DNA of 64,000 nucleotides from Alphaproteobacteria bacterium (GTDB lineage: Bacteria > Pseudomonadota > Alphaproteobacteria > SHVP01): positions 275,118-339,117 of the forward strand of contig JAVJOO010000002.1 of the NCBI GenBank assembly GCA_040216735.1. Reading direction: 5' to 3'. The translations under genes were made by a program, and so were the position numbers. Shown here in pieces: positions 28,299 to 36,555 of the stretch. Each line of letters starts with the position of its first letter. The stretch's first letter is position 1. Below the pieces are notes generated by a model. The model was not told where the DNA came from. It worked only from the letters and a program-made list of their open reading frames with translations, and ran no database searches.

Positions 28299-28748
28299 CT
28301 ATACGTCGGGTTGAAGACCCAAGTGCCTCCCGCTGTTACGCAGAAAATCAAGGTAATCGCCTGTCCGCACCAAGGGCCGATCGCCAACGTCGAGCAGGTA
28401 CTCGTAGATCCAAGCGGTGTACACACGCCCGTTTTGGCTCGTGACCGGCACCTTTATCCGCCGGTACTGCGCCGGCGCGTCGCCGCGGGTGCCCGCGACG
28501 CCTTCGTACCGGTCCAGAAGCGTCAGTGTCGGTTCCGGCGTCCTAAGCGTGTAGAGCTCGCCAATAACGCGGTCGCCACCGTCTTGGGAGAGTACGAGGC
28601 CGGGATAATCACCCAGGTCGTACAGGCGCGCGGCGACATACCCGTCGTCGAAAAAGTCGGCATAGGCGGAGAACAACCGATGGGCCGGCGCACCGACGGC
28701 GCGACGCAACGTCCCATAGACAAACAGAAGATGTTCGGAAGCGCTCAA
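28299..28748 (-). CDS. Gamma-glutamylcyclotransferase-like (AIG2/GGCT) protein
   Basis: A 149-residue GGCT-fold protein. The substrate-loop motif FVYGTLR (9-15) and the catalytic-position Glu82 in DRYEGV are both present. Family members release 5-oxoproline from gamma-glutamyl peptides or amines; the exact substrate here is not known. The start overlaps the stop of the upstream leucyl aminopeptidase by 4 bases, so the two are coupled. Together with the GST on the other side they suggest glutathione or gamma-glutamyl peptide turnover. Confidence 0.85.
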   Translation of the reverse strand: MSASEHLLFVYGTLRRAVGAPAHRLFSAYADFFDDGYVAARLYDLGDYPGLVLSQDGGDRVIGELYTLRTPEPTLTLLDRYEGVAGTRGDAPAQYRRIKVPVTSQNGRVYTAWIYEYLLDVGDRPLVRTGDYLDFLRNSGRHLGLQPDV

Positions 28749-30136
28749 GCCGCGCCAAACCGCCGCCGGATCGTTTCAAACAGCGCGCGCATTGCCATCG
28801 CGTCGCCGCCTTTGGGCCGCCCCGGCCGATCTTCGTCGTTCCATCCGTAGAGGTCGAGATGGGCCCACACCTTCGCGTTGCTCACGAACGTCTTGAGGAA
28901 CAACGCGGCCGTGATGGCACCGGCGAAACCGCCGCTGCCTGCGTTATTGATATCCGCGATCGGGGTTTTGAGCATGCGCAAATAGGGCTGCCATAGCGGT
29001 AGTCGCCACAGCGGGTCGGAAACGTCGCGGCCTGCACACATCAAGTCCTCGGCGAAAGCCGTGTCATCGCAAAACAACGCCGGCAAGTCGGGGCCCAAGG
29101 CCACCCGCGCAGCACCGGTAAGGGTCGCGCAGTCGATCATCAGATCGGGAGACTCTTCGTCCGCCAAGGCAAGTGCGTCGGCAAGAACGAGACGGCCCTC
29201 GGCGTCCGTGTTTCCAATTTCGACCGAGACACCTTTGCGCGTGCGAAGGATGTCGCCCGGCCGGTACGCATTGCCCGACACGTTGTTCTCCACCGCCGGC
29301 ACAATCACCCGCAACCGAACGGGCAGTTCTGCGTTCATGATGAGCCGCGCAAGGCCCAAGGTCACCGCGGCGCCGCCCATGTCCTTCTTCATCAATTTCA
29401 TGCTCGACCCGGGCTTCAGGTTCAGACCGCCGGTATCGAAACACACCCCTTTGCCCACCAATGTGACTTTCGGGTGATTCTTGTTGCCCCACGTGAAGTC
29501 GATCAGGCACGGCGGCTTGGCCGCGGCCCGGCCGACCGCATGGACCGCCGGGAAGCGTTCCTCGAGCGCCTTTCCCGACACCACCGACAGCTTCGCCGCG
29601 TAGGTTTTGGCGAGACGGCGCGCGGCATCGGCGAGTTCCGGCGGCCCAAGGTCCGCCGCCGGCGTATTGATCAAGTCGCGCACCAAGACAACGCTCTCGA
29701 TCTGGCGTGCCGCTTCTGCGCGGTCCGCGCCCTTGGGGACAACGAGCCGTGTAACCTTTCCCCGGGCCGCCGCAAGGTAGCGGTCGAAGCGATAGCACCC
29801 CAGCCCCCAACCGACCATCAAGGCGGTCGCGGCGGCGGGGTCGAGGTCGTCCTCCAGGCAATAGGTTGCAGGCGCCAGGCGGGACGGGAGCGCCGCTAAT
29901 GTCCAGAGATCGAGAGCGCCGTCCGGGACGACCACCACCCGGGGCCGCACGCCGTCCCCGCCGGGAATTGGCGCGAAACTGCCTACCCTTCCGGCGAAAC
30001 CGTCCACCGCCAGCCAGTCGCGAACCGCACGCGGCTGCCGCTTTTTCCATGCCGCGAAGGCGTCCGCGGCGACGATCTCAATCGACACCGATGTCGCGGT
30101 GCGCCGCTGTGCAAAGCATTCATTCATCGCAAGCAT
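28745..30136 (-). CDS. Leucyl aminopeptidase family (M17) peptidase
   Basis: A 463-residue cytosolic di-metal aminopeptidase. The metal and catalytic residues are in VGKGVCFDTGG (K229, D234), KKDMGG (D252) and NTDAEGRLVLAD (309-320), all intact. The N-terminal domain is divergent, as in the PepA/PepB-like group common in alphaproteobacteria. It removes N-terminal residues from peptides, possibly including Cys-Gly. An alternative ATG lies at 30127. It is coupled to the downstream GGCT gene and divergent from the GST gene. Confidence 0.92.
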   Translation of the reverse strand: MLAMNECFAQRRTATSVSIEIVAADAFAAWKKRQPRAVRDWLAVDGFAGRVGSFAPIPGGDGVRPRVVVVPDGALDLWTLAALPSRLAPATYCLEDDLDPAAATALMVGWGLGCYRFDRYLAAARGKVTRLVVPKGADRAEAARQIESVVLVRDLINTPAADLGPPELADAARRLAKTYAAKLSVVSGKALEERFPAVHAVGRAAAKPPCLIDFTWGNKNHPKVTLVGKGVCFDTGGLNLKPGSSMKLMKKDMGGAAVTLGLARLIMNAELPVRLRVIVPAVENNVSGNAYRPGDILRTRKGVSVEIGNTDAEGRLVLADALALADEESPDLMIDCATLTGAARVALGPDLPALFCDDTAFAEDLMCAGRDVSDPLWRLPLWQPYLRMLKTPIADINNAGSGGFAGAITAALFLKTFVSNAKVWAHLDLYGWNDEDRPGRPKGGDAMAMRALFETIRRRFGAA

Positions 30137-30205
30137 TCCAGACGATTGTGTGGCGACCGACTTTACATCATCTTATCGCGGCGATCGCGCCGCAAGGAGG
30201 CGGAA

Positions 30206-30862
30206 GTGACACTCACACTCATCGTTGGTAGCAAGAACTATTCATCTTGGTCGATGCGAGCCGGCGTCGCCCTCGCCCACTGCGGCGTCGCTTATAGCGA
30301 GATCGTTGTACCGCTCGGACAACCCGACACCGCACAGAGGATCGCGGCGTATTCGAAGGCCGGCCTGGTCCCGGTCTTGATCGACGGGGACGTCACAGTG
30401 TGGGACAGCTTATCGATCGTCGAATACCTATCGGAGCGATTCCCGACTGCACAGCTATGGCCCGCAGACCCTGCTCTACGTGCCGTTGCCCGGTCGGTGT
30501 CGGCGGAGATGCATGCGGGTTTTACCGCCCTGCGCCGGGAACTTCCCATGAACTGCCGCCGCCGCTACCAAAACTTTGCGATTGGTGAAGCCGCGTCCAA
30601 AGACATCGACCGCATTTGCGACATCTGGCGCGACACCCGCAATCTCTACGGCCGCACAGGCGGCGGCGATTTCTTGTTTGGTTCGTTCAGCGGCGCGGAC
30701 GCGATGTTTGCGCCGGTCGTTTCGCGCTTCGTGACGTACGGTGTTGCCGTGGATACGACCGTCGGCGCCTACATCGAAGCCGTCGTGAATGCGCCGCCCG
30801 TCAAGACATGGATGGAATCGGCGCGTCAGGAACCGGTCATCGACCGTTACGAGTTCGCCTGA
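30206..30862 (+). CDS. Glutathione S-transferase family protein
   Basis: A 218-residue two-domain GST. The N-terminal thioredoxin-like domain (1-80) starts with LIVGSKNYSSWSMR, placing a catalytic Ser in the usual position, and has the cis-Pro region LVPVLIDGD and the glutathione-binding DSLSIVEYL. The C-terminal helical domain covers 90-210. The start is set by a full AAGGAGG (30194-30200) 5 bases before the GTG at 30206; upstream ATG codons lack this. The 3' end overlaps the convergent MFS gene by 16 bases. The substrate is unknown. Confidence 0.92.
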   Translation: MTLTLIVGSKNYSSWSMRAGVALAHCGVAYSEIVVPLGQPDTAQRIAAYSKAGLVPVLIDGDVTVWDSLSIVEYLSERFPTAQLWPADPALRAVARSVSAEMHAGFTALRRELPMNCRRRYQNFAIGEAASKDIDRICDIWRDTRNLYGRTGGGDFLFGSFSGADAMFAPVVSRFVTYGVAVDTTVGAYIEAVVNAPPVKTWMESARQEPVIDRYEFA

Positions 30863-32103
30863 CGCCCGTTCTTTCGCGACTCTGCCCCGCTCACCGCGCT
30901 CAGGCCACCCACGGTGAGGACCGTCATTAAAATGACGATGGCCGATAGCCAGAACAGCCACCGTGGATCGGCGTGATCCATGATCCAACCGAAGACCAGC
31001 GGCATGATGACTCCGCCCACCGCAAGCCCCGTAGAGACAAAAGCAAATACCTTGCCCATCGACCCGGGCGGCGTGACCCGGCGCACGAGGAGGTCGCGCG
31101 AAGGCTGGACCACGCCGGTGACGAAACCCGCCGCCGTCAGGACCGCCGCCATCATCGCAATCGGCAGCGAAACCGAACCCGCCAGGGCGAGAAGTGCTGC
31201 GCCCAGTAAAAATCCGATCGTCGCAGTGATCTCCGGTCGGCCGAGTTTGTCGACAATCAAACCGCCCGCCAGAATCCCCATCGACGCACCGGCAAGAAAC
31301 CCGGTGAGGACGCCGTTGGCGGCGGCCAGCGGCGTGTCGTAGATCGCGACCAGGGCGGCCACCGAAAAAACGCGGATCGCCCCCGTCCCCATCGCGATAA
31401 ACAGAAAGAAGAGAAAGGCCATCAAAATGGGCGGCGACATAAGAAGCTGAACGCCGCTAAGCGGTGGTCGGCCGTCCGTCGCCACCGCGTCCTTCGTCGT
31501 CGCCGCCGCGTCGGCACCGCCGCGGTCTGAAATATCGCTCCCGTTCAAGGCAAGAACGGCTGTCGTCGCGACGCCGACAAGACCGACGAAGATGACCGCG
31601 CTGCGCCAGTCCCACAGCGCCGTGAGCGCCACCATCGCCGCCGGCGCAATCGCCCACGCGATATTGCCCGAGAACGTGTGGATGCTAAACGCGCGCCCCA
31701 ATCGATGACGGGAAACCCGCGCATTCAAGATCGCGTAGTCGGCGGGGTGATAGACGGTATTGGCGAACCCCGCGACCATGAAGAGGATCAAGATGGCCCA
31801 ATAGGACGACGTGAACCCAATGGCGGTGATCGCCAAACTGTGGAGCAACAGGCCGCCAAGCAATATCCAGCGCGCGCCGATCCGGTCGACGAGAAACCCG
31901 ACCGGTGTCTGAAATACCCCCGTCGCGAGACTCGCCGCTGTGAGGAGCAGGCCGAGCGAGGCATAGCTGACCCCGAATTCGTCCTTGAGCAGCGGAAACA
32001 GCGGCGGCAAGACGAGGAAATAGAAATGACTAAAAAAATGCCCGCTCGATACGAGGCCGATCACCCGAAAGTCGCGATTGCCCGATGCGTCGATCGCCGT
32101 CAT
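30847..32103 (-). CDS. Major facilitator superfamily transporter
   Basis: A 418-residue inner-membrane protein with about 12 hydrophobic segments. The MFS loop motif GFLVDRIGAR follows TM2, and a second half with a related GGLIVDKLGR motif starts near residue 215. The opening GHFFSHFYFLVLPPLFPLL resembles the fosmidomycin-resistance-like subgroup. The substrate cannot be told; an efflux role is the likely direction. A GGAGAGACGAG sequence precedes the ATG. It lies 21 bases downstream of the protease-like gene and is probably cotranscribed with it. Confidence 0.9.
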   Translation of the reverse strand: MTAIDASGNRDFRVIGLVSSGHFFSHFYFLVLPPLFPLLKDEFGVSYASLGLLLTAASLATGVFQTPVGFLVDRIGARWILLGGLLLHSLAITAIGFTSSYWAILILFMVAGFANTVYHPADYAILNARVSRHRLGRAFSIHTFSGNIAWAIAPAAMVALTALWDWRSAVIFVGLVGVATTAVLALNGSDISDRGGADAAATTKDAVATDGRPPLSGVQLLMSPPILMAFLFFLFIAMGTGAIRVFSVAALVAIYDTPLAAANGVLTGFLAGASMGILAGGLIVDKLGRPEITATIGFLLGAALLALAGSVSLPIAMMAAVLTAAGFVTGVVQPSRDLLVRRVTPPGSMGKVFAFVSTGLAVGGVIMPLVFGWIMDHADPRWLFWLSAIVILMTVLTVGGLSAVSGAESRKNGRQANS

Positions 32104-32124
32104 CTCGTCTCTCCGGCTAAAGCC

Positions 32125-33108
32125 CTACGCATGGAGTCGCGGTTTTCGTAAGAAGTCCGCGCGATCGGCGGAATGAAGAAGGACTTCCACCGTGCCACGT
32201 TCCTCGCGCCGCACCGTCAACGGTACGTCGACGCCTGCCGCACCTAATTTCCAAACCCGTCTATATAATTCGGCTAATCCCTCGACCGGCGCACCGGCGA
32301 CCTGAAGGATTTCGTCGCCGATCAAGATACCGCCTTGGCTCGCCGGCCCGGCGCTCGCCATGCCCGCGACAACGATCGTTTCGTCGTTCTCCGCCGCGTA
32401 AAGGCCGAGCCATGGCCTTGGCGTGCGGCCGGTCCGCCCGGTCTTGACCAATGGATCGAGGATCGGCTTCAGCACATCGATCGGCACGATCATGTTGCCA
32501 TCGACGCCGTGTTGCCCCGCCCCCTGAATAAACAACGATCCGATACCGACGAGTCTGCCGTTTCGATCAACAAGCCCGGTGCCGCCCCAGTTGGGATGAA
32601 CCGGCGTCGTGAAAATCGCTTCATCCAGCAGATACTCCCACGACCCTGCGAATTCCCGTTTGTCGACCACGCGTGCCTGGAGGGCATGGCGGCGACCGCC
32701 GCCGGCAGCGAGAATGCCAACGTCATCGACGCGGACATCGGCCGACGATCCGATTTCCATGGGACGGACCGTGAGCCGGCCCAGCGCCTGGATTAGGCCC
32801 AGTCCCGTCTCATGGTCGTAGCCGATAACGTCGCCCTGGATCGTTTGCCCGTTGTTCGCCACCAGCCAGACCGATTCGGCTTCGGTCACCAAATAACCGA
32901 TCGTAACAATCAACCCTGAATCGCTGATCAAGATGCCGTTGCCGGCCCGCTCGGTGCCGAGAACCTGCGCGGTAAACGCATCCTCGGGCACCTGCGAGCG
33001 AATGAACACCGCGGCCGACAACGCGCGCTCGAGATCAAACCCATGATCTTCCGGGCGCGGGCGCGCTTCGATCGGGATTTCCCAATCGACTTGTTCGTTG
33101 GTGCTCAT
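32125..33108 (-). CDS. HtrA-like trypsin-fold/PDZ protein lacking the catalytic triad
   Basis: A 327-residue S1C-like protein from the ATG at 33108 (AGG upstream). The trypsin-like domain covers about 25-220 and a PDZ domain about 228-305 (GPASQGGILIGDEILQVAG). Aligning by eye to HtrA, the catalytic His position (TNNHVV) reads TIGYLV with Tyr72, the Asp position (TDLALL) has Gly102, and the Ser position (GNSGGP) reads PNWGGT with Trp174. All three residues are therefore missing, so it is probably a peptide-binding or chaperone-like pseudoprotease. No signal peptide is evident. It precedes the MFS gene. Confidence 0.85.
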   Translation of the reverse strand: MSTNEQVDWEIPIEARPRPEDHGFDLERALSAAVFIRSQVPEDAFTAQVLGTERAGNGILISDSGLIVTIGYLVTEAESVWLVANNGQTIQGDVIGYDHETGLGLIQALGRLTVRPMEIGSSADVRVDDVGILAAGGGRRHALQARVVDKREFAGSWEYLLDEAIFTTPVHPNWGGTGLVDRNGRLVGIGSLFIQGAGQHGVDGNMIVPIDVLKPILDPLVKTGRTGRTPRPWLGLYAAENDETIVVAGMASAGPASQGGILIGDEILQVAGAPVEGLAELYRRVWKLGAAGVDVPLTVRREERGTVEVLLHSADRADFLRKPRLHA

Positions 33109-33523
33109 GCTCAACCTCGGGGCTCGAACTAAACGGTACAATCTTCTAAAGACGTCGGCGACGGCACGATGCCTAGGCCGCTGCGGGTACTCTACCCGTT
33201 TCCGCGGCAGCTCAGACCGGTGGGGGTCGGTGGCGGGCCGAAGGGGACGATACTGGGCACTGGCTTCTTACCATTGCCATCCTCAATAGTCAGTCCCAGC
33301 GGCCTCAAACAGAGCAATGGCCACTATCTGGCCGGTGACAACATAATACGCGGGGCAATTCTCGGGCAATCCCGGCGACGGCTGATTTGGAGTGCCGAAT
33401 GTGGCAGTTTAGAAAGTATGAACAGGCGATTTCTGCGTCTATAGCCCATACCGCGACATGCCGTACCTATCCAGACAACAAGCCGGTTCGCGAAGCATCA
33501 TCTGTCGCCCTGAGGAGCAGCCC
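33109..33523. other. Intergenic region, 415 bases, no recognised gene
   Basis: This lies between the divergent protease-like gene and the Asp-rich protein gene. A 91-codon open frame (33169-33444) has no recognisable motif or good ribosome-binding site. A short hairpin, CGGGT (33184-33188) with ACCCG (33194-33198), is present. The region presumably holds the promoters of both flanking genes, but no clear -35/-10 pair could be picked. Confidence 0.5.
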
Positions 33524-33931
<408 letters not shown>

Positions 33932-34035
33932 TCGGCGCCGCGGGACGGACAGATCAACACCCGCACCTCGGGGGACGGCGGCCTAGCCAACAAACCTTTC
34001 CCATCGTACCGCTCAACTAAGCTTGCCGCCCGAAT

Positions 34036-35442
34036 CTAACTTTGCCCGCTGCCCAGCGTTTTCCAGATTTTCTCCAGAACCGCCCCGCCGCGTGCCCGCA
34101 CCTCGGCCTCATCGTCGACGACAAGATGACCGTCGAACACTTGGAAGCGGCCCGCCGTTGCAACGTGGCGCACCGACAGACCGTTGGCATATAGAAGGTT
34201 GTGGAGCGGTTCCGGCGGCAATGCGCCCCCGCCAACGAGAAAACCGGTCAGGTCCACGGTCGCGAAATCCGCAAATGCGCCCGGCGCGATGCGCCCTAGG
34301 TCGTCGCGGCCGAGCCCCTTTGCCGCAACTGTGGTAGCACCCGCGATCGCATCTTCGATGGTCGGAAGTCTGACGGGTCCCTGATGGCGCCCGTCGACAA
34401 GCTTGGCACGCGCGCGGCCGGCAATGACCGCGAGCTTCAGGTTTTCAACATAGTCGTTGGAGTGGGTATCCAGGCCGATGTTGACGTTCATCCCGGCACC
34501 CAGCGCTTCGGGGTAGGGCTGGGTCGCGCCCCCCGCACCACCGGCAGAAGGACAATGAACATACACCGCGCCCGCGTCGTTCAAGATCGCCGGATCGGTG
34601 CGCCAGTCCAACGCCGACATGTGGGCACCAAACACCGGCGCGTCGAACATGCCAAATGTCTTAATCCATTCAACCGGCGTTTTTCCCCACATCCGGCGGA
34701 CCCGTTCGGTCTCAACATCGGATTGCGCGATATGGAAATGAATGCCGGTGCCGAGTTGGTCGGCAGCAGCCTTCATCGCACGCATCGTTTCGGGCGTATG
34801 CGTATCGGTCGCGTGCGGCGCAAGCATGGGCTTGATCAAGCCGCCCCCGGCATTCATGTAGTCCAGGCCATAACGTCGGTTCGCTTCAATTTCGGCCAGC
34901 GTGTCGGGAACCGAACTGAGAAGAACATCGTCGTCTGCACGCGCCCACACGGCGTCGACACGCGGCGTGCCCGGAATCATTCCCCCCGGATATCCGCGGA
35001 CACCCCACTTCAGGGCCACGCGCACGTAGGATTCGGTGTGACGCAAATTCTGGCTCATTTCGAGCTGCGTCGTGCACCCCGACCGAAGCACCTCGGCGAG
35101 ATTATAGGCCGTGAGGTCATCGAGCTCCTGGTCGCTCAGCGCGGCAACGGCATGCGCGGACGGACGGCTGGATCCGGCCCCTTCGATGATTCCCCGCGTC
35201 GGCGTCCCGCTTGCGACATGGGTGTGGCCGCTGATGAACCCCGGCAACAGGATATCGTTCGGTACGGAAACGCAGGCGAGATCGCCACGAAAGGGCCCCG
35301 GTCGAACGTCGGCAAAGCGGCCGCGCGAAATCACCGCGTGTCCCCCGCGCAGCAACCGCGCGGCCCCGTGTTCCCAGGTCAGTATCCAGCCTGCTTCGAC
35401 GGCATAGTCAGCCGCCTGGGGCGGCATTCTCATCTGTGTCAT
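34036..35442 (-). CDS. Metal-dependent amidohydrolase (chlorohydrolase/deaminase-like)
   Basis: A 468-residue amidohydrolase of the TrzN/AtzA and S-adenosylhomocysteine-deaminase-like group. The metal motif HTH (73-75) lies in LPGFISGHTH. Further metal positions are His237 in IHFHIAQSD and Asp325 in GLDTHSND, with a His near 274 in FGAHM. The flanking beta-sandwich is split between residues 1-65 and 400-468. The substrate is unknown: probably a ring-bearing amine or halide. The ATG at 35442 is preferred over the frame start at 35556, which adds non-conserved sequence. It shows no operon partners. Confidence 0.87.
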   Translation of the reverse strand: MTQMRMPPQAADYAVEAGWILTWEHGAARLLRGGHAVISRGRFADVRPGPFRGDLACVSVPNDILLPGFISGHTHVASGTPTRGIIEGAGSSRPSAHAVAALSDQELDDLTAYNLAEVLRSGCTTQLEMSQNLRHTESYVRVALKWGVRGYPGGMIPGTPRVDAVWARADDDVLLSSVPDTLAEIEANRRYGLDYMNAGGGLIKPMLAPHATDTHTPETMRAMKAAADQLGTGIHFHIAQSDVETERVRRMWGKTPVEWIKTFGMFDAPVFGAHMSALDWRTDPAILNDAGAVYVHCPSAGGAGGATQPYPEALGAGMNVNIGLDTHSNDYVENLKLAVIAGRARAKLVDGRHQGPVRLPTIEDAIAGATTVAAKGLGRDDLGRIAPGAFADFATVDLTGFLVGGGALPPEPLHNLLYANGLSVRHVATAGRFQVFDGHLVVDDEAEVRARGGAVLEKIWKTLGSGQS

Positions 35443-35524
35443 GAAACCCCATCGATGTCGCGGCGCGCGTTCAAGCTCAGAATTTATCAGGCAAATTGCC
35501 CGCGTTGATTTTGAACCTCGAAGG

Positions 35525-35707
35525 TCACCGGCGCTTGGTACCTGGAAGATGGGCAACTTTCATTTCGGTCCATGCGAATAGCTCATCGTCCGTCATGGAT
35601 AGGTCCATCTCAAAATATGCTGGTTGGCGCACATGCCAAGGTGTGTCGACAAACAGCTCCAGACGATTGCCTTCTGGGTCATTGAAATAGACTGACCAAG
35701 AATTTCC
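35525..35707 (-). pseudogene. 3' remnant of a VOC/glyoxalase-family gene
   Basis: Read on the minus strand, about 60 codons end at a TGA at 35525. They include VYFNDPEGNRLELFVD, the conserved C-terminal metal-ligand region of vicinal-oxygen-chelate proteins, followed by a tail ending GTKRR. Upstream of about 35707 the frame loses similarity and no start codon or N-terminal half is found, so the 5' part is gone. The codons look less GC-rich than neighbouring genes. The break coincides with the end of the TpsB/secreted-protein module, so the gene was probably cut when that module arrived or when DNA was lost. Confidence 0.75.
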
Positions 35708-35711
35708 GGCT

Positions 35712-36545
35712 CTATTTGTTCTCGGGCTCTCTGATCCCTACGACCACGAGGTGGAACGCGGAATCGCCGATCCCGTGGGCGTCCTGATACCGATAAAGCC
35801 CGGCCCTGGCGGGGTGATAGACGTCCACTGGGTGATCTGGGTGGGCTCTCGCGGTGCCCGACGCGGCGTGTCCGGCGAGGTTCGAGGTGCTGACAAGGGG
35901 CTGCGCCGGTGCCGCGGTGGCGCCGGTGCCCGCGGGGGTAGAGCGTGCGGCTTGCTGCGACGGCGCGGACTGGCGCAGCGCCGGCGTGGTCGGTTGCACC
36001 ACGGGCGGGGCAACGGACTGGACCGGGCCTGGTGCGCGCGTTGGCGCCAGACCCGGCGCCTGGACCTGCCTTGCGGTCGGCGCCCCGACGAGCGACGGCG
36101 CTGGCGCCTGGACGCGCACCCAACCCACGTCGATGGCGTGCTGGGTCAGGGTTCCGTCAGGGTTCGCCAGGTGCGTCGCAGACAGGACCCTGAAAGAAAG
36201 AGGGTGTGGCGAGAAGCCACCGGTGGCGGGGATGGGGACTAGATAGAACCACCCCGCGGGATTGCTGCCGAAGGCGTCGGCGGGCGTCGGTGACGCCGCC
36301 GGAACGCTTGCCAGATTCGCCGAGGGAAGGCCGAGTTGATCGATGCCGGACGAGTGGGTGACATGGCCCACATTCCCCGCCGGCGCAAGCTTGCCGACTT
36401 TCTTGACGTGCTTGTCGACGCCCTTGGCCTTCTGGCCGACGGTTACGGGGCAGTCCTTGCCCGTCTTGGTGACGCAGGCCACGGCCTCGCCCGACCATAG
36501 GAAGGCGGCTGCTAGGAGAAATAGCGCGACAGGGACTTGCCTCAT
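35712..36545 (-). CDS. Secreted Pro/Ala-rich protein paired with TpsB-like transporter
   Basis: A 277-residue protein not recognised as a known family. A signal peptide (1-23) ends at EAVA before a Cys; a second Cys ten residues later could form a disulfide. A predicted folded segment (about 85-145, with WFYLVPIP and FRVLSATHLANPDGTL) is followed by a Pro/Ala/Gln-rich linker (150-235) and a C-terminal block (238-277, DVYHPARAGLYRYQDAHG). GAGGAG precedes the ATG at 36545. It starts 10 bases after the TpsB-like gene, so it is probably in the same operon and may be its cargo or accessory. The exported role is inferred. Confidence 0.7.
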   Translation of the reverse strand: MRQVPVALFLLAAAFLWSGEAVACVTKTGKDCPVTVGQKAKGVDKHVKKVGKLAPAGNVGHVTHSSGIDQLGLPSANLASVPAASPTPADAFGSNPAGWFYLVPIPATGGFSPHPLSFRVLSATHLANPDGTLTQHAIDVGWVRVQAPAPSLVGAPTARQVQAPGLAPTRAPGPVQSVAPPVVQPTTPALRQSAPSQQAARSTPAGTGATAAPAQPLVSTSNLAGHAASGTARAHPDHPVDVYHPARAGLYRYQDAHGIGDSAFHLVVVGIREPENK

Positions 36546-36555
36546 CCGAATCTCC

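Noticed and set aside
33169-33444. 91-codon open frame in the intergenic region before the Asp-rich gene
   Set aside because: No recognisable similarity and no good start context; treated as non-coding.
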